64,000 nucleotides of DNA from Rugamonas apoptosis (GCF_014042355.1 NZ_JACEZU010000002.1:62001-126000), one strand, 5' to 3'; shown: positions 1 through 9,222, numbered from the stretch's first letter. Program-made: numbers and translations. The notes: a model not told the origin generated them from the letters alone.

Positions 1-780
1 GTCAACCAGTTCATCTTCCTGGAACCGAAGAATGGCGAAGCGCCGTTCTACGGCCAGGTCAAGCAGATCAACGGCAAGACGGCCGTGCTGCAAACGCTGC
101 GCGACTTCTCCCACAACAAGAACAACGTGTGGGGCGTGACGGCCCGCAACCGCGAGCAGAACTTCGCCTTGAACCTGTTGATGAACCCCGAGTGCGACTT
201 CGTCACCCTGCTGGGCCAGGCCGGTACCGGCAAGACCCTGCTGGCCCTGGCGGCCGGCCTGGCGCAAGTGCTGGAAACCAAGCTCTATAACGAGATCATC
301 GTGACCCGCGTCACGGTGCCCGTGGGCGAGGACATCGGCTTCCTGCCAGGCACGGAGGAAGAGAAGATGTCGCCATGGATGGGCGCTTTCGACGACAACC
401 TGGAAGTGCTCAACAAGTCCGATTCGGATGGTGGCGAGTGGGGCCGCGCGGCCACCCAGGACTTGATCCGTTCGCGCATCAAGATCAAGTCGCTCAACTT
501 CATGCGGGGCCGCACCTTCGTCAACAAGTTCCTCATCATCGACGAAGCGCAAAACCTCACGCCCAAGCAGATCAAGACCCTGGTCACGCGCGCCGGTCCC
601 GGCACCAAGATCCTGTGCCTGGGTAACATCGCCCAGATCGACACGCCCTACCTGACGGAAGGTTCGAGCGGCCTGACCTACGTGGTGGACCGCTTCAAGG
701 GCTGGTCGCACAGCGGCCACGTGACGTTGGCGCGCGGCGAACGTTCGCGCCTGGCCGACCACGCCAGCGAAGTGCTGTAA
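1..780 (+). CDS. PhoH family ATPase, 3' part (5' end outside window)
   Basis: The frame is open from base 1, so about 259 C-terminal residues are seen. A Walker A motif GQAGTGKT and a Walker B FLIIDEAQN are present, followed by the conserved LGNIAQID and ERSRLADHAS segments typical of PhoH domains. In longer PhoH-like proteins (YlaK type) an N-terminal PIN RNase domain precedes this ATPase; the segment before Walker A (VNQFIFLEPKNGEAPFYG) fits such a linker, but the PIN part is not visible. Likely a cytoplasmic NTPase linked to RNA metabolism. A rho-independent terminator follows directly. Family is secure; role is inferred. Confidence 0.93.
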   Translation, partial: VNQFIFLEPKNGEAPFYGQVKQINGKTAVLQTLRDFSHNKNNVWGVTARNREQNFALNLLMNPECDFVTLLGQAGTGKTLLALAAGLAQVLETKLYNEIIVTRVTVPVGEDIGFLPGTEEEKMSPWMGAFDDNLEVLNKSDSDGGEWGRAATQDLIRSRIKIKSLNFMRGRTFVNKFLIIDEAQNLTPKQIKTLVTRAGPGTKILCLGNIAQIDTPYLTEGSSGLTYVVDRFKGWSHSGHVTLARGERSRLADHASEVL

Positions 781-799
781 GCGTTTCCCGCCTCACCCC

Positions 800-833
800 A
801 GCCCCGCCCGCAGCAATGCCGGCGGGGCTTTTT
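800..833 (+). terminator. Rho-independent terminator of the PhoH gene
   Basis: A 9-bp GC stem (AGCCCCGCC / GGCGGGGCT) with a 12-nt loop is followed by a run of five T, 20 nt after the stop codon. Confidence 0.85.
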
Positions 834-1050
834 ACTTGAGTACTCAAGTACCAAGGCGACACCCGCTGCGGCGCACCAAAACGGGGCTCGATGGTGGTCG
901 CGCCACGACGGCGCGCGCGCTTGCGGCATCGCGTCGTAAATTGGCGGTCCCATGCACGAAATAGCTTGAAGCCTGACCTTGTCCGTGTAAAACTTAGTCT
1001 TGCAGCGCAACGTCAGCAATGGCCGCCCACTTTCCACAGGACAAGCCGCT

Positions 1051-1338
1051 ATGGACATCCCTATTCTGATCCACATGGACAAGGAAAGTGTCTACGGCGT
1101 CACCGTACCGGACTTGCCCGGCGTGCGCTCCTCGGGCGCCACCATCGACAAGGCCATGAGCAACGCCGCCAAGGCCATCTACGGCCATGTGGGTCAGCTG
1201 GTGGAACAGGGCAAACCATTCGAGATCAAACCCTCTCCCGTGGAAACGCTGTCGCGCGAACCCGATTACGCGGGCGGCATCTGGGCCCTGGTCAGCTTCG
1301 ACCTGGCCAGGCTGGACGATCCGCCGGACGACGACTGA
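1051..1338 (+). CDS. HicB-like antitoxin domain protein, no HicA partner visible
   Basis: The 95-residue product starts MDIPILIHMDKESVYGVTVPDLPGV, the HicB fold signature (partly degraded RNase H-like), with the following SSGATIDKAMSNAAKAIYGHV helix. I chose ATG 1051 over an upstream TTG because AGGA lies 10 nt before it and the domain begins there. In HicAB systems this protein neutralises the HicA mRNA interferase and represses the operon. Neither flank has a HicA-size dsRBD-like frame: upstream is a 217-bp gap, downstream a convergent GST gene. It is therefore an orphan antitoxin-like regulator or a remnant. No C-terminal HTH/RHH DNA-binding domain is evident. Confidence 0.75.
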   Translation: MDIPILIHMDKESVYGVTVPDLPGVRSSGATIDKAMSNAAKAIYGHVGQLVEQGKPFEIKPSPVETLSREPDYAGGIWALVSFDLARLDDPPDDD

Positions 1339-1355
1339 CGCGCCACCGCGACGCC

Positions 1356-2096
1356 TTAACGGTCCAGTTCCGGATAGTGGCGGAAAATCCCCTCTTCATT
1401 GAACGACAGGCGCCGCGCCGACTTCAGGTAGGCCGCGATGCGCGGTTGCGCCGCCACGCTGTCGCGCAGCGCCAGCAGCCGCGGCCACGCGTCCTGCTGG
1501 CGCGCCATCGCGTTGGGAAACGCGTAGCGCAAGCCTTCCACCAGCTGGAACAGCGACAAGTCCACATATGACAGCCGGCCACCGACGGCGTGGTTGCCGC
1601 GCGCCCGATTGCGTTCCAATACGCCTTCAAAATAATCGAGGTACTTGGGCAGGCGCTGCGCCGTGAAGTCGGCCGCGCGGGTGCGGGCGGCCGGCTTTTG
1701 CTGTTCGTAATACAGGTTGGTGGACAAGGGGTGATGGCAGTCGTGCACTTCGTTCACGATGTCGGCGATGGTCAGTTGTAACTGGTTGGCCCACAGCCGC
1801 CCTTGCTGCGCGCGCGGCGCCAGGCCGTGGCGGGTGCCCAGGAACAACAGAATGTTGGCCGTCTGCCCGATCAGCAGTTCGCCGGCCCGCAGCACGGGCG
1901 GCGCGAACGATGGCTGCGGTTCAAGCGCCCCATCCAGGCTGGCCAGCATGGCCGGCATGCCGCGCGCGCCCCGCCGGCGCGCCACGTCCACGTAGGGCAC
2001 GCCGGCCTGCTCCAGCGCCAGCCGCACGAATTCGCCGCGGCCCTGGATGCCGGGCCAGTAGTAGAGCTGATAGGGAACGCCGGGCTGCTTGTCCAT
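1356..2096 (-). CDS. Glutathione S-transferase family protein
   Basis: The 246-residue protein has an N-terminal thioredoxin-like half (YQLYYWPGIQGRGEFVRLALEQAG) with the Tyr and Arg-Gly-Glu pattern of sigma/alpha-like GSTs, and an LIGQTANILLFLG segment at the glutathione site. The C-terminal all-helical half carries the SYVDLSLFQLVEGLRYAFP stretch, equivalent to the N-capping box region. Probably a cytosolic glutathione-dependent detoxification enzyme. It is convergent with the HicB-like gene and divergent from the glycosyltransferase gene. Substrate cannot be inferred. Confidence 0.85.
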   Translation of the reverse strand: MDKQPGVPYQLYYWPGIQGRGEFVRLALEQAGVPYVDVARRRGARGMPAMLASLDGALEPQPSFAPPVLRAGELLIGQTANILLFLGTRHGLAPRAQQGRLWANQLQLTIADIVNEVHDCHHPLSTNLYYEQQKPAARTRAADFTAQRLPKYLDYFEGVLERNRARGNHAVGGRLSYVDLSLFQLVEGLRYAFPNAMARQQDAWPRLLALRDSVAAQPRIAAYLKSARRLSFNEEGIFRHYPELDR

Positions 2097-2215
2097 CGGC
2101 CCATGTTAGCAGCTTTTCGCCACCTCTCCTTCAACGCCGACATCCGCCAGCATGGTCTATGCGGTGCATATTGACGCAGGATGTACACAATTGTTAACGC
2201 CCACCCAAGCCGACA

Positions 2216-2245
2216 TTGTCGAATCGCCAAAGAATCATGCATACT
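2216..2245 (+). promoter_or_regulatory. Candidate sigma70 promoter for the glycosyltransferase gene
   Basis: TTGTCG (2216-2221) and CATACT (2240-2245) are separated by 18 nt in the divergent gap between the GST and glycosyltransferase genes. A rival -35 TTGACG (2171-2176) has a poorer -10. Pattern match only. Confidence 0.4.
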
Positions 2246-2334
2246 GGTGGCGCGCTGCTGACGCCGATCCGCCAGTTCGCCACCTGTCCAGCATGACAGG
2301 AATGCGAACACCTACAGTCACGGGATTGCCTACG

Positions 2335-3309
2335 ATGATGATGCGACCAACCACACCATGCGGACAACCCGACCTAGTCTCCATCGTGGTTCCATTCTTC
2401 AATGAAGCCGACGGTATTCAATTGTTCCACCAGACCTTGCGGCCCATCCTCGACAGCCAGCCGCAGGTGCGCTTTGAAGTCATCTGCGTCGACGATGGCA
2501 GCCAGGACCACACGCTAGAACAGTTGCTCGCGCTGTCCGGTCTCGACGGCCGGTTCCGGGTAATCGAGTTGTCGCGCAACTTCGGCAAGGAAGCGGCGTT
2601 GACGGCCGGCATAGACATGGCCAGCGGCGAGGCCGTCATTCCCATCGACGCCGATCTGCAGGACCCGCCCGAGCTCATCGCCGCCCTGCTCGCCGAGTGG
2701 CGGCGCGGCTTCGACGTGGTGCTCGCCCGGCGCGTGGATCGGACTGCGGACTCCTTCCTGAAGCGGACCACCGCCAGCCTGTTCTACAAGGTCCACAACC
2801 AGATCTCGACCATCCAGGTCCCGCAGGATGTGGGCGACTATCGGCTCATGTCGCGCAATGCCATCGAAGCGCTGAAACAGCTGCCGGAAAACCAGCGCTT
2901 CATGAAAGGCTTGTTCGCCTGGATCGGCTTTCGCAGCACCACCATCGACTACGTGCGCCATACCCGCGCCAGCGGCAAGACCAAGTTCTCCGGATGGCGA
3001 CTGTGGAACTTCGCGATCGACGGCATCACCAGTTTCAGCACCGCGCCGTTGAAGGTGTGGACCTATATCGGCGGCGCGGGGGCCGTCCTGTCCCTGTGCT
3101 ACGCCTCGTTCATCGTGCTGCGCACGCTGATACTGGGGGTGGACGTGCCGGGCTTCGCTTCGCTGCTGGTGGCCATCCTGTTCCTGGGCAGCCTGCAGTT
3201 GATCAGCATCGGCGTGCTGGGGGAGTACATCGGCCGCATCTATCTGGAATCGAAACAGCGGCCCACGTATATTGTGCGTCAACGTTATGGAGTCGCCGAT
3301 GAGTCCTGA
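2335..3309 (+). CDS. Family 2 glycosyltransferase, DPM/GtrB-like, membrane anchored
   Basis: The GT2 domain opens with LVSIVVPFFNEADG and continues with VICVDDGSQDHT, IELSRNFGKEAALTAGID and the DXD-like IDADLQDPPE. Two C-terminal membrane segments (about residues 240-265 and 280-305) end in GVLGEYIGRIYLESKQRP, typical of undecaprenyl/dolichyl-phosphate glycosyltransferases of the GtrB/ArnC/DPM1 type. It probably transfers a sugar from a nucleotide donor to a polyprenyl phosphate at the inner membrane. The frame is open further upstream; I chose ATG 2335 because a GGGA sequence precedes it and the catalytic domain begins 13 codons later. ATG 2293 is the alternative. The stop overlaps the next gene. 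Confidence 0.88.
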   Translation: MMMRPTTPCGQPDLVSIVVPFFNEADGIQLFHQTLRPILDSQPQVRFEVICVDDGSQDHTLEQLLALSGLDGRFRVIELSRNFGKEAALTAGIDMASGEAVIPIDADLQDPPELIAALLAEWRRGFDVVLARRVDRTADSFLKRTTASLFYKVHNQISTIQVPQDVGDYRLMSRNAIEALKQLPENQRFMKGLFAWIGFRSTTIDYVRHTRASGKTKFSGWRLWNFAIDGITSFSTAPLKVWTYIGGAGAVLSLCYASFIVLRTLILGVDVPGFASLLVAILFLGSLQLISIGVLGEYIGRIYLESKQRPTYIVRQRYGVADES

Positions 3310-4033
3310 AGCGTATCTGGAGATGGCCGCCACGGAGCAGCACCACTGGTGGTTCACCGGCCGCCGTGCCATCCTCGATGCCGTCCTCGCCGGCATGGGC
3401 CTACCGGCCGCAGCGCGCATCCTGGAAATCGGCTCGGGCACGGGCGGCAATCTCGACCTGCTGGCCGGCCATGGCACCGTCAGCGCCGTGGAAATGGATC
3501 CGACCGCCCGCTCGATCGCCCTTGACAAGACCGGCCACCGGTTCGATATCCGGCAGGGACGCTGCCCCGACAACGTGCCATTCCCGCCCGCATCCTTCGA
3601 TCTGGTCTGCATGTTCGACGTGCTGGAACATATCGACGAGGATGTGGCCACGCTGGCCGTGGCGAAGGCTCTGCTTGCCAGCGGAGGGCGCATCCTGCTG
3701 ACGGTACCGGCCAACCGCTGGATGTGGGGGCCGCATGACGTGTTCCTGCATCATAAGCGCCGCTATAGCTCCGCCGAGCTGCGCCGTAAGGCCGGCGCCG
3801 CCGGGCTGCGCATGGAGCGGCTCACGCATTTCAACACCCTGCTGTTCCCGCTGGCCGCCGTCATGCGCATCAAGGACCGCCTAGCGGGCACGCAAGCGGC
3901 CAGCGGCACCGCCATCCCCGCCGCACCCATCAACCAGGTCTTGCGCCACGTCTTCAGCAGCGAGCGCCACCTGTTGCGCTGGATGCCCCTGCCATTTGGG
4001 GTGTCCCTGCTCGCCATCCTGTCGGCCGCCTGA
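3299..4033 (+). CDS. Class I SAM-dependent methyltransferase
   Basis: A 244-residue protein with the SAM-binding motif I RILEIGSGTGGNLDLL, acidic loop VEMDP, motif FDLVCMFDVLEHI and the post-motif LLASGGRILLTVPA. A HHKRRYSSAELR segment, frequent in methyltransferases beside glycan genes, follows. ATG 3299 has GGAG six nt upstream and lies inside the end of the glycosyltransferase gene (11-nt overlap), which indicates translational coupling. It probably modifies a glycan or lipid made with that neighbour; the acceptor is unknown. Confidence 0.85.
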   Translation: MSPEAYLEMAATEQHHWWFTGRRAILDAVLAGMGLPAAARILEIGSGTGGNLDLLAGHGTVSAVEMDPTARSIALDKTGHRFDIRQGRCPDNVPFPPASFDLVCMFDVLEHIDEDVATLAVAKALLASGGRILLTVPANRWMWGPHDVFLHHKRRYSSAELRRKAGAAGLRMERLTHFNTLLFPLAAVMRIKDRLAGTQAASGTAIPAAPINQVLRHVFSSERHLLRWMPLPFGVSLLAILSAA

Positions 4034-4080
4034 GCGCCGGCGTTTTGGATGGCTGGCCAGAGGCACCTGGCCGGCACGGG

Positions 4081-4086
4081 TATAAT
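4081..4086 (+). promoter_or_regulatory. Consensus -10 box upstream of the TSUP gene
   Basis: A perfect TATAAT lies 43 nt before ATG 4129. No good -35 is found at 16-18 nt, so this is a candidate only. Confidence 0.45.
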
Positions 4087-4128
4087 TCTGCTCCGCGCGC
4101 CCTTTTCCACCTTGTCACCCGATCCGCC

Positions 4129-4890
4129 ATGCCATCCGTTCCGCCGCTAGAGATATCCGTCGTCCTGCTGATCGCCGCCGCCGGCTTCTTTGCCGGCGTG
4201 CAGAACGCGCTGGCCGGCGGCGGCTCCTTCATCACCTTCCCGGCCCTGCTGCTGGCTGGCCTGAATCCGCTGGCGGCCAACATGACCTCCACCATCGCCA
4301 TGTTCCCCAGCCAGACCACCTCGGCCGTGGCCGGCCGCAAACTGGCCGGCGACGTGGGGCCGCTCACCTTCCGCCAGATGTTCGCCATCAGCGTGGCCGG
4401 CGGCGTGGTCGGGGCGCTGCTGCTGCTCAACACGCCGGCCTCCTTCTTCGCCCGACTGGTGCCGTGGCTGGTGCTGTTCGCCACCTCCATGTTCGCCTGG
4501 GGCAGTTTCCGCCGCCAGCCGCTGCACGCGGCCAGCGCCATGCCGCGCTGGACACTGGTGCTGGTCCAAAGCTGCATCGCCGTCTATGGCGGCTATTTCG
4601 GCGGCGGCATCGGCTTCCTGATGCTGGCCGCGCTCACCATCGCCGGCCAGCAGGTGCGCGCCGCCACCGCCACCAAGAACGTGCTGGCGATGGCCATGAA
4701 CGCGGCCGCCACGCTGATCTTCGCCACCTCGCACCTGATCAGCTGGCCAGCCGCGCTGGCCCTGTGCGCGGGCGGCATCGCCGGCGGCCTATGCGGCGCC
4801 TGGCTGATCCACCGCCTGCCGGAAAAGGTAATGCGCACCTTCGTGGTGCTGGTCGGCGCCACGCTAACCGTGTGGATGTTCATGCGTTAA
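4129..4890 (+). CDS. TSUP family (TauE/SafE) membrane transporter
   Basis: A 253-residue polytopic inner-membrane protein with about seven to eight hydrophobic segments. It has the two glycine-rich repeats diagnostic of the family: [20 protein letters not shown] near the N-terminus and [17 protein letters not shown] in the second half. TSUP members export or import sulfite, sulfonates or related anions. Translation from the first ATG of the frame (4045) would add a non-homologous leader; ATG 4129 gives the family start. It is a single gene and its substrate cannot be told from sequence. Confidence 0.88.
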   Translation: MPSVPPLEISVVLLIAAAGFFAGVQNALAGGGSFITFPALLLAGLNPLAANMTSTIAMFPSQTTSAVAGRKLAGDVGPLTFRQMFAISVAGGVVGALLLLNTPASFFARLVPWLVLFATSMFAWGSFRRQPLHAASAMPRWTLVLVQSCIAVYGGYFGGGIGFLMLAALTIAGQQVRAATATKNVLAMAMNAAATLIFATSHLISWPAALALCAGGIAGGLCGAWLIHRLPEKVMRTFVVLVGATLTVWMFMR

Positions 4891-4955
4891 AAGATAGACA
4901 ATCCCCGCCGCCCCTGCTATGTTGGCTGCATCACCGCCAGCATGGGAGGGTCGCC

Positions 4956-6395
4956 TTGGAATGCCACGCAACACCCCTTAGCCAACCCACGAGCGCCTGG
5001 CGTTGGCCGCCAATGGCGATGGTGGCGGCGCTGATCGGCTTCCTGTTCCCCCTGGCACACCGCCCCCTGTTGCTGGACGGCGACACCTACTGGCATTTGG
5101 CGGCAGGCCGGTGGATCCTGGCGCAGCGCGCCATCCCCCACACCGATGTGTTTTCCAGCACCATGCCCGGCGCACCCTGGGTGGCCCACGAGTGGCTGTC
5201 GGAAGTGCTCATGGCGCTGGCGTTCGACGCCGGCGGCTGGAGCGGCCTGACGCTGTTATGCGGCGCAGCGCTGGCGGCGACCCTCGGTCTGACCACGCAC
5301 TATCTGCAGCGCCGCCTGGCCCAGCCCGCATCGCTGGTGTGCGCCACCCTGGTCGCCGCCTCCATCGTGCCCAGCCTGTTCGCCCGGCCCCATGTGCTGG
5401 CCCTGGTGCCGCTGAGCGCCTGGTGCGTCGCGCTCCTGACGGCACGCGATGCGGGACGCGCGCCATCCTGGCGCTGGTTAGCGCTGATGGTGCTGTGGGC
5501 CAACCTGCATGGCAGTTTCGTGCTGGGCCTAGCGCTGGCCGGCCTGTTGGCGCTGGAAGCGGTACTGGGCACGCCGGCGCCGCGCGCGCCGGCGCTGCGC
5601 CAGTGGGGCTGGTTCCTGCTGGGTGCGGCGGCGGCGGCCATGTGCACGCCGTTTGGCTGGCGCAGCCTGTGGCATCCCTTCCAGCTGATGCAACCGGAAC
5701 TGACCTCCACCATCGCGGAATGGCAGCCGCCCAACTTCAACCACCTGCAACCGCTCACGCTGGCACTGATGACTTTGTTGTACACGGCGCTCAGCCGGCC
5801 GCTGCGCATCCCCACCACACGCGTGATCATGCTGCTGGGCCTGCTCTACATGGCGCTCAAGCACAGCCGGCATCAAATGGTCGCCGGCTTGGTGGGCGCG
5901 CTGCTGCTGGCCGCGCCGCTGGGGCTTGCGCTGGGCCGCCCCGGCGCGCCCCCGGCGCGCCCACGCGGCATGTCCGCCTGGGGCGCCGCGCTGCTGGCCA
6001 TGGCCCTGCTGGCGGCCGGGCTGCGCCTGGCCATGCCACAGCAGCGGGGCGACGACCCGGCCACGCCGATGGCCGCGCTCGACCATGTGCCGCCCGCCTT
6101 GCGCGCGCAGCCTGTATTCAACAGCTATGAATTTGGCGGCTACCTGATTTACCGCCAGGTCCGCCCCTTCGTCGATGGCCGCGCCGACATGTATGGCAGC
6201 GATTTCATCCAGGCCTACCTGGCCGCGTTCCGGCCCGACCGCGCCGTCTTCGAACGGGCCAGCGAACGCTACGACGTGCGCTGGGCGCTGATCGCCGCCG
6301 ACAGCCTCCCCATGCTGTACCTGCTCGACACGCTGCCCCACTGGCGCCGGCTGTATGCCGATGAGGTGGCCGTGGTCTATGTCCGCGAGCGATAA
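4956..6395 (+). CDS. Polytopic membrane protein, GT-C-like, TTG start
   Basis: About 479 residues with roughly ten membrane segments. The N-terminal loop DGDTYWHLAAGRWIL...DVFSS...WVAHEWLSE resembles the first periplasmic loop of GT-C fold enzymes, where acidic residues bind a lipid-sugar donor. The C-terminus is a soluble segment (about 365-479) with PVFNSYEFGGYLIYR and VDGRADMYG. No ATG in frame fits the loop; TTG 4956 is preceded by a strong GGGAGGG at 5 nt spacing. ATG 5013 is the alternative. The 3' end overlaps the PAP2 gene by 17 nt, so the two are coupled. Function is not assigned; a lipid-linked transferase role is inference. Confidence 0.7.
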   Translation: MECHATPLSQPTSAWRWPPMAMVAALIGFLFPLAHRPLLLDGDTYWHLAAGRWILAQRAIPHTDVFSSTMPGAPWVAHEWLSEVLMALAFDAGGWSGLTLLCGAALAATLGLTTHYLQRRLAQPASLVCATLVAASIVPSLFARPHVLALVPLSAWCVALLTARDAGRAPSWRWLALMVLWANLHGSFVLGLALAGLLALEAVLGTPAPRAPALRQWGWFLLGAAAAAMCTPFGWRSLWHPFQLMQPELTSTIAEWQPPNFNHLQPLTLALMTLLYTALSRPLRIPTTRVIMLLGLLYMALKHSRHQMVAGLVGALLLAAPLGLALGRPGAPPARPRGMSAWGAALLAMALLAAGLRLAMPQQRGDDPATPMAALDHVPPALRAQPVFNSYEFGGYLIYRQVRPFVDGRADMYGSDFIQAYLAAFRPDRAVFERASERYDVRWALIAADSLPMLYLLDTLPHWRRLYADEVAVVYVRER

Positions 6396-7362
6396 GCCGG
6401 CTGCGCTGGGCGCGCCGCGCACGCTATCGCCGCTGGCGGTGGTGGGCGCCACCTTGACCATCGGCGCGCATTGGAGTGCCGGTACCCTGTCGGTGGGCGT
6501 GCTGACGTGGCCGCAAGTGATGGTGGCCGCCTACTTCACCGGCTGTTATGCCCTGCTCTTCAGCCTTCTGGCCGTGCTCGAATCGGTGCGCCGCATGCGC
6601 CGCTTCCGCGCACCGGACGGCCGGATCGACGTCGCCGCACTGTGGCGCGCCGTGTTCCAGGCCGATAGCGCCGTGATGGGCTGCATGCTGGTGTTCGGCG
6701 CCATCCTGGCCATCAGCGGCAACGCCAACCTGGTGCAGATCTACCGCAGCGCCACCACGGTCTGGTACGATCCCGTGCTGTGGCAATTCGAACAGCCCTT
6801 GTGGCGCGCCGTGCTGCGGTTTCGCCTGGTGCCGCTGGCTTGGTGGGAGAGCATTTACCACTTGATGTGGTTGTATGTGCTGCTGGTACTGGCACTGCTG
6901 GTCAAGGCGCGGCGCACGGAAAGCTCCGTGACGCTGGCCGTGGCCATCGTGCTGGCGTTTTATGGCACCACCGCCATCGCGCTGCGCTTCCCCGTGGCCG
7001 GCCCCGAATACTACCACCCGGCCTCGTTCGCCCATTTGCGCGGCACGCTCAGCGGCCAACTGCAAGCCTACCTGCAAGCGTATCAGGCCGGACGCATCGC
7101 TCAAAATGGATTGCTGTACGGCACCATGGCCATGCCCAGCCTGCATGTGGCCATAACAGCCATGGCCACCTGGTTTGTCGGACGCCACTGGCCGCGCGCG
7201 CTGTGCTGCGCCGTGCCGCTGGCGTTGCTGATCTGGGCCTCGACCATCGTGCTGGGCTGGCACTATGCGCTCGACGGCGTGGCGGCGCTGGCGCTGGCCG
7301 CGCTGTGCGTGGCGTCGGCGCGCGCCATCGTCCGCCGCTGTTGGCGCGCGGCGGGGGGATGA
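6379..7362 (+). CDS. PAP2 superfamily membrane protein, Aur1/inositolphosphotransferase-like
   Basis: A 327-residue polytopic protein. The second half carries the PAP2 signatures AMPSLHVAITAM and GWHYALDG, which contain the conserved His and Asp of the phosphatase/phosphotransferase site. The preceding YHLMWLYVLL segment is characteristic of the Aur1/Ipt1-like branch, which moves phospho-head groups between lipids. ATG 6379 lies inside the preceding gene, indicating coupling. A paralogue with the same motif order sits at 10884-11978 inside the Tad locus. Probably acts on a polyprenyl- or phospholipid-phosphate at the outer face of the inner membrane. Confidence 0.82.
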   Translation: MSASDKPAALGAPRTLSPLAVVGATLTIGAHWSAGTLSVGVLTWPQVMVAAYFTGCYALLFSLLAVLESVRRMRRFRAPDGRIDVAALWRAVFQADSAVMGCMLVFGAILAISGNANLVQIYRSATTVWYDPVLWQFEQPLWRAVLRFRLVPLAWWESIYHLMWLYVLLVLALLVKARRTESSVTLAVAIVLAFYGTTAIALRFPVAGPEYYHPASFAHLRGTLSGQLQAYLQAYQAGRIAQNGLLYGTMAMPSLHVAITAMATWFVGRHWPRALCCAVPLALLIWASTIVLGWHYALDGVAALALAALCVASARAIVRRCWRAAGG

Positions 7363-7555
7363 CGGTATGACACGCGCCGCCAATTTCACCGCACGGTCGT
7401 GCTTTATATCCCCAAAGTGTGGCATCGCCGTTATTGATACAACAAATTTTAGCGCTGGATATGGACGCTCATCAGTGTCTGCCGTTAGACTGGAGCAATT
7501 GTTACAAGACGAGCAAGAAAACCTGGCTGAACCCCTTGTGAACGACAACATTCCC

Positions 7556-9202
7556 ATGCCCAGCCGCCTGCCTAAAGATGCCACCGACGCCTCCATGGTC
7601 AACCGGATGCGGCTGGTGTTGGCCATGACCTGCCTGCTCACGCTGATCATCGATCCGGCCGGCGTGGGCCGGATGAACGACTTCACCATTTTCGTGTTCG
7701 CCGGCTACTTGCTGCACAGCCTGGTGTTAAACTTGGTCGGATCACCGCGCCTGCGGGCGCACGTCGCCTACTGGCTGGACGTGGGCTGGTTCTACCTGAT
7801 CGTGCTGGTCACCGGCGGCAGCAACAGCTTCTTTTTCCTGTTCTTCTTTTTCTCCATCCTGACCGCCTCGTTCACCTTCGGCTTCGAAGCGGGCGCCCGC
7901 ACCACGCTGGTCTCGACCGCCCTGTTCGCAACGACGGCCATCACGGCCCACACCGACGCGGCGCTGGCGCGGGTGTTGCTGCGCGCCACCTTCCTGTTGG
8001 CGCTCGGCTACATGATCGCCCACTGGGGCGGGCTGGTGGTGTCGCAGCAACGGCGCCTGGCCTTGCTGCATGAAGTGACCCAGCAATCGAATCCCCGCTT
8101 CGGGGTCGACCAGACCATCGCCACCGTGCTGGAGAAGGTGCGCCAGTTCTATGGCGCCAGTCGCTGCATCCTGTTGATGCGCGAAAGCGGCGCCGAGCAC
8201 TGGTCGCTGCGGGCGGCCAGCGGCGCCGACACGGCCCGGGCGATCCAGCCTACCCGCCTGAGCGTCGAAGCGGCCACCCCGCTGCTGGCCTTCAGCACCG
8301 GCCGCGCGGTGCTGCACACGCGCCCGCTGGACGGTCTGCTGCGCCGGCGCCCGCTGTCGCGCGAATACCTGGCCGCCCGCCAGCGCTGGGTGCGCATCAC
8401 GCCCGACACGGCCAACGACCTGGCCGAACTGCTGGACGCGGGCGCTCTGGTGACCGTACCGGTGCCCCTGCGTACGGGCGAAGGCCGGTTGATCGTGGTC
8501 ACCGAACGCCAGGAACTGAGCCGCCAGGACGCCCAATTCCTGCTGCACATCGTCAGCCAGGTGTTCCCCGTGGTGGAGAATATCGAACTGCTGGACCGCA
8601 TCGCCTCCGACGCTTCCCAGCGCGAGCGCGAGCGCATCGCGCGCGACCTGCACGACACCACGGTGCAACCGTATATCGGCCTCAGCCATGGCCTGAGCGC
8701 GATCCGCAAGCAGGCCGGCGCGGACAACCCGCTCTTGCCGGAACTGGACAACCTGCAAGCGATGACCACCCAGGTGATCGGCGACCTGCGCCGCTACGCC
8801 AGCAGTTTCCGGGCCGGGCGCCCGGGCTTGAGCGAGCCGGAATTGCTGCTGGCGCTGCGGCGCCACGCCAGCCAGGTCAAGCAATTCTATGGCATCGACA
8901 TCGCCATCCACAGCCAGGGCCAGTTGCGCGGCAACGACCGGCTGGCGGCCGAGGTGTTCCAGATCGTCAGCGAAGGCATCAGCAATATCTGCAAGCACAC
9001 CACCGCCAGCAGCGGCGCCGTCATGCTGGCCTGCGGCGAGCGCGAACTGGAGATCCGCATCGAGAATAATTGTCCGGCCGAGGCGGTGACCAATTTCCGC
9101 CCCCATTCGATCGCGGAACGGGCGCTGGCCTTGGGCGGCCAGGCCCGCGTGCTGCCGGACCAGCAGCACGCCACCGTGGTCCAGATCACCATCCCCATTT
9201 GA
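7556..9202 (+). CDS. NarL-type sensor histidine kinase with a degenerate ATPase domain
   Basis: The N-terminal 150 residues contain about five membrane segments, including a run FFFLFFFFS. A GAF-like region spans about 170-340. The HisKA_3 box ERERIARDLHDTTVQPYIGL follows with its phospho-acceptor His, then a HATPase with N-box EVFQIVSEGISNICKH. The expected DxGxG G1 box reads ENNCPAE and the GLxGM segment is FRPHSIAER, so the ATP lid motifs are lost. The start is uncertain: ATG 7556 has no clear ribosome site, and GTG 7538 or TTG 7499 are in frame. The response regulator follows 20 nt downstream, and the Tad genes lie beyond it. Confidence 0.85.
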   Translation: MPSRLPKDATDASMVNRMRLVLAMTCLLTLIIDPAGVGRMNDFTIFVFAGYLLHSLVLNLVGSPRLRAHVAYWLDVGWFYLIVLVTGGSNSFFFLFFFFSILTASFTFGFEAGARTTLVSTALFATTAITAHTDAALARVLLRATFLLALGYMIAHWGGLVVSQQRRLALLHEVTQQSNPRFGVDQTIATVLEKVRQFYGASRCILLMRESGAEHWSLRAASGADTARAIQPTRLSVEAATPLLAFSTGRAVLHTRPLDGLLRRRPLSREYLAARQRWVRITPDTANDLAELLDAGALVTVPVPLRTGEGRLIVVTERQELSRQDAQFLLHIVSQVFPVVENIELLDRIASDASQRERERIARDLHDTTVQPYIGLSHGLSAIRKQAGADNPLLPELDNLQAMTTQVIGDLRRYASSFRAGRPGLSEPELLLALRRHASQVKQFYGIDIAIHSQGQLRGNDRLAAEVFQIVSEGISNICKHTTASSGAVMLACGERELEIRIENNCPAEAVTNFRPHSIAERALALGGQARVLPDQQHATVVQITIPI

Positions 9203-9222
9203 AACGAGAGAAAGGCGACAAC

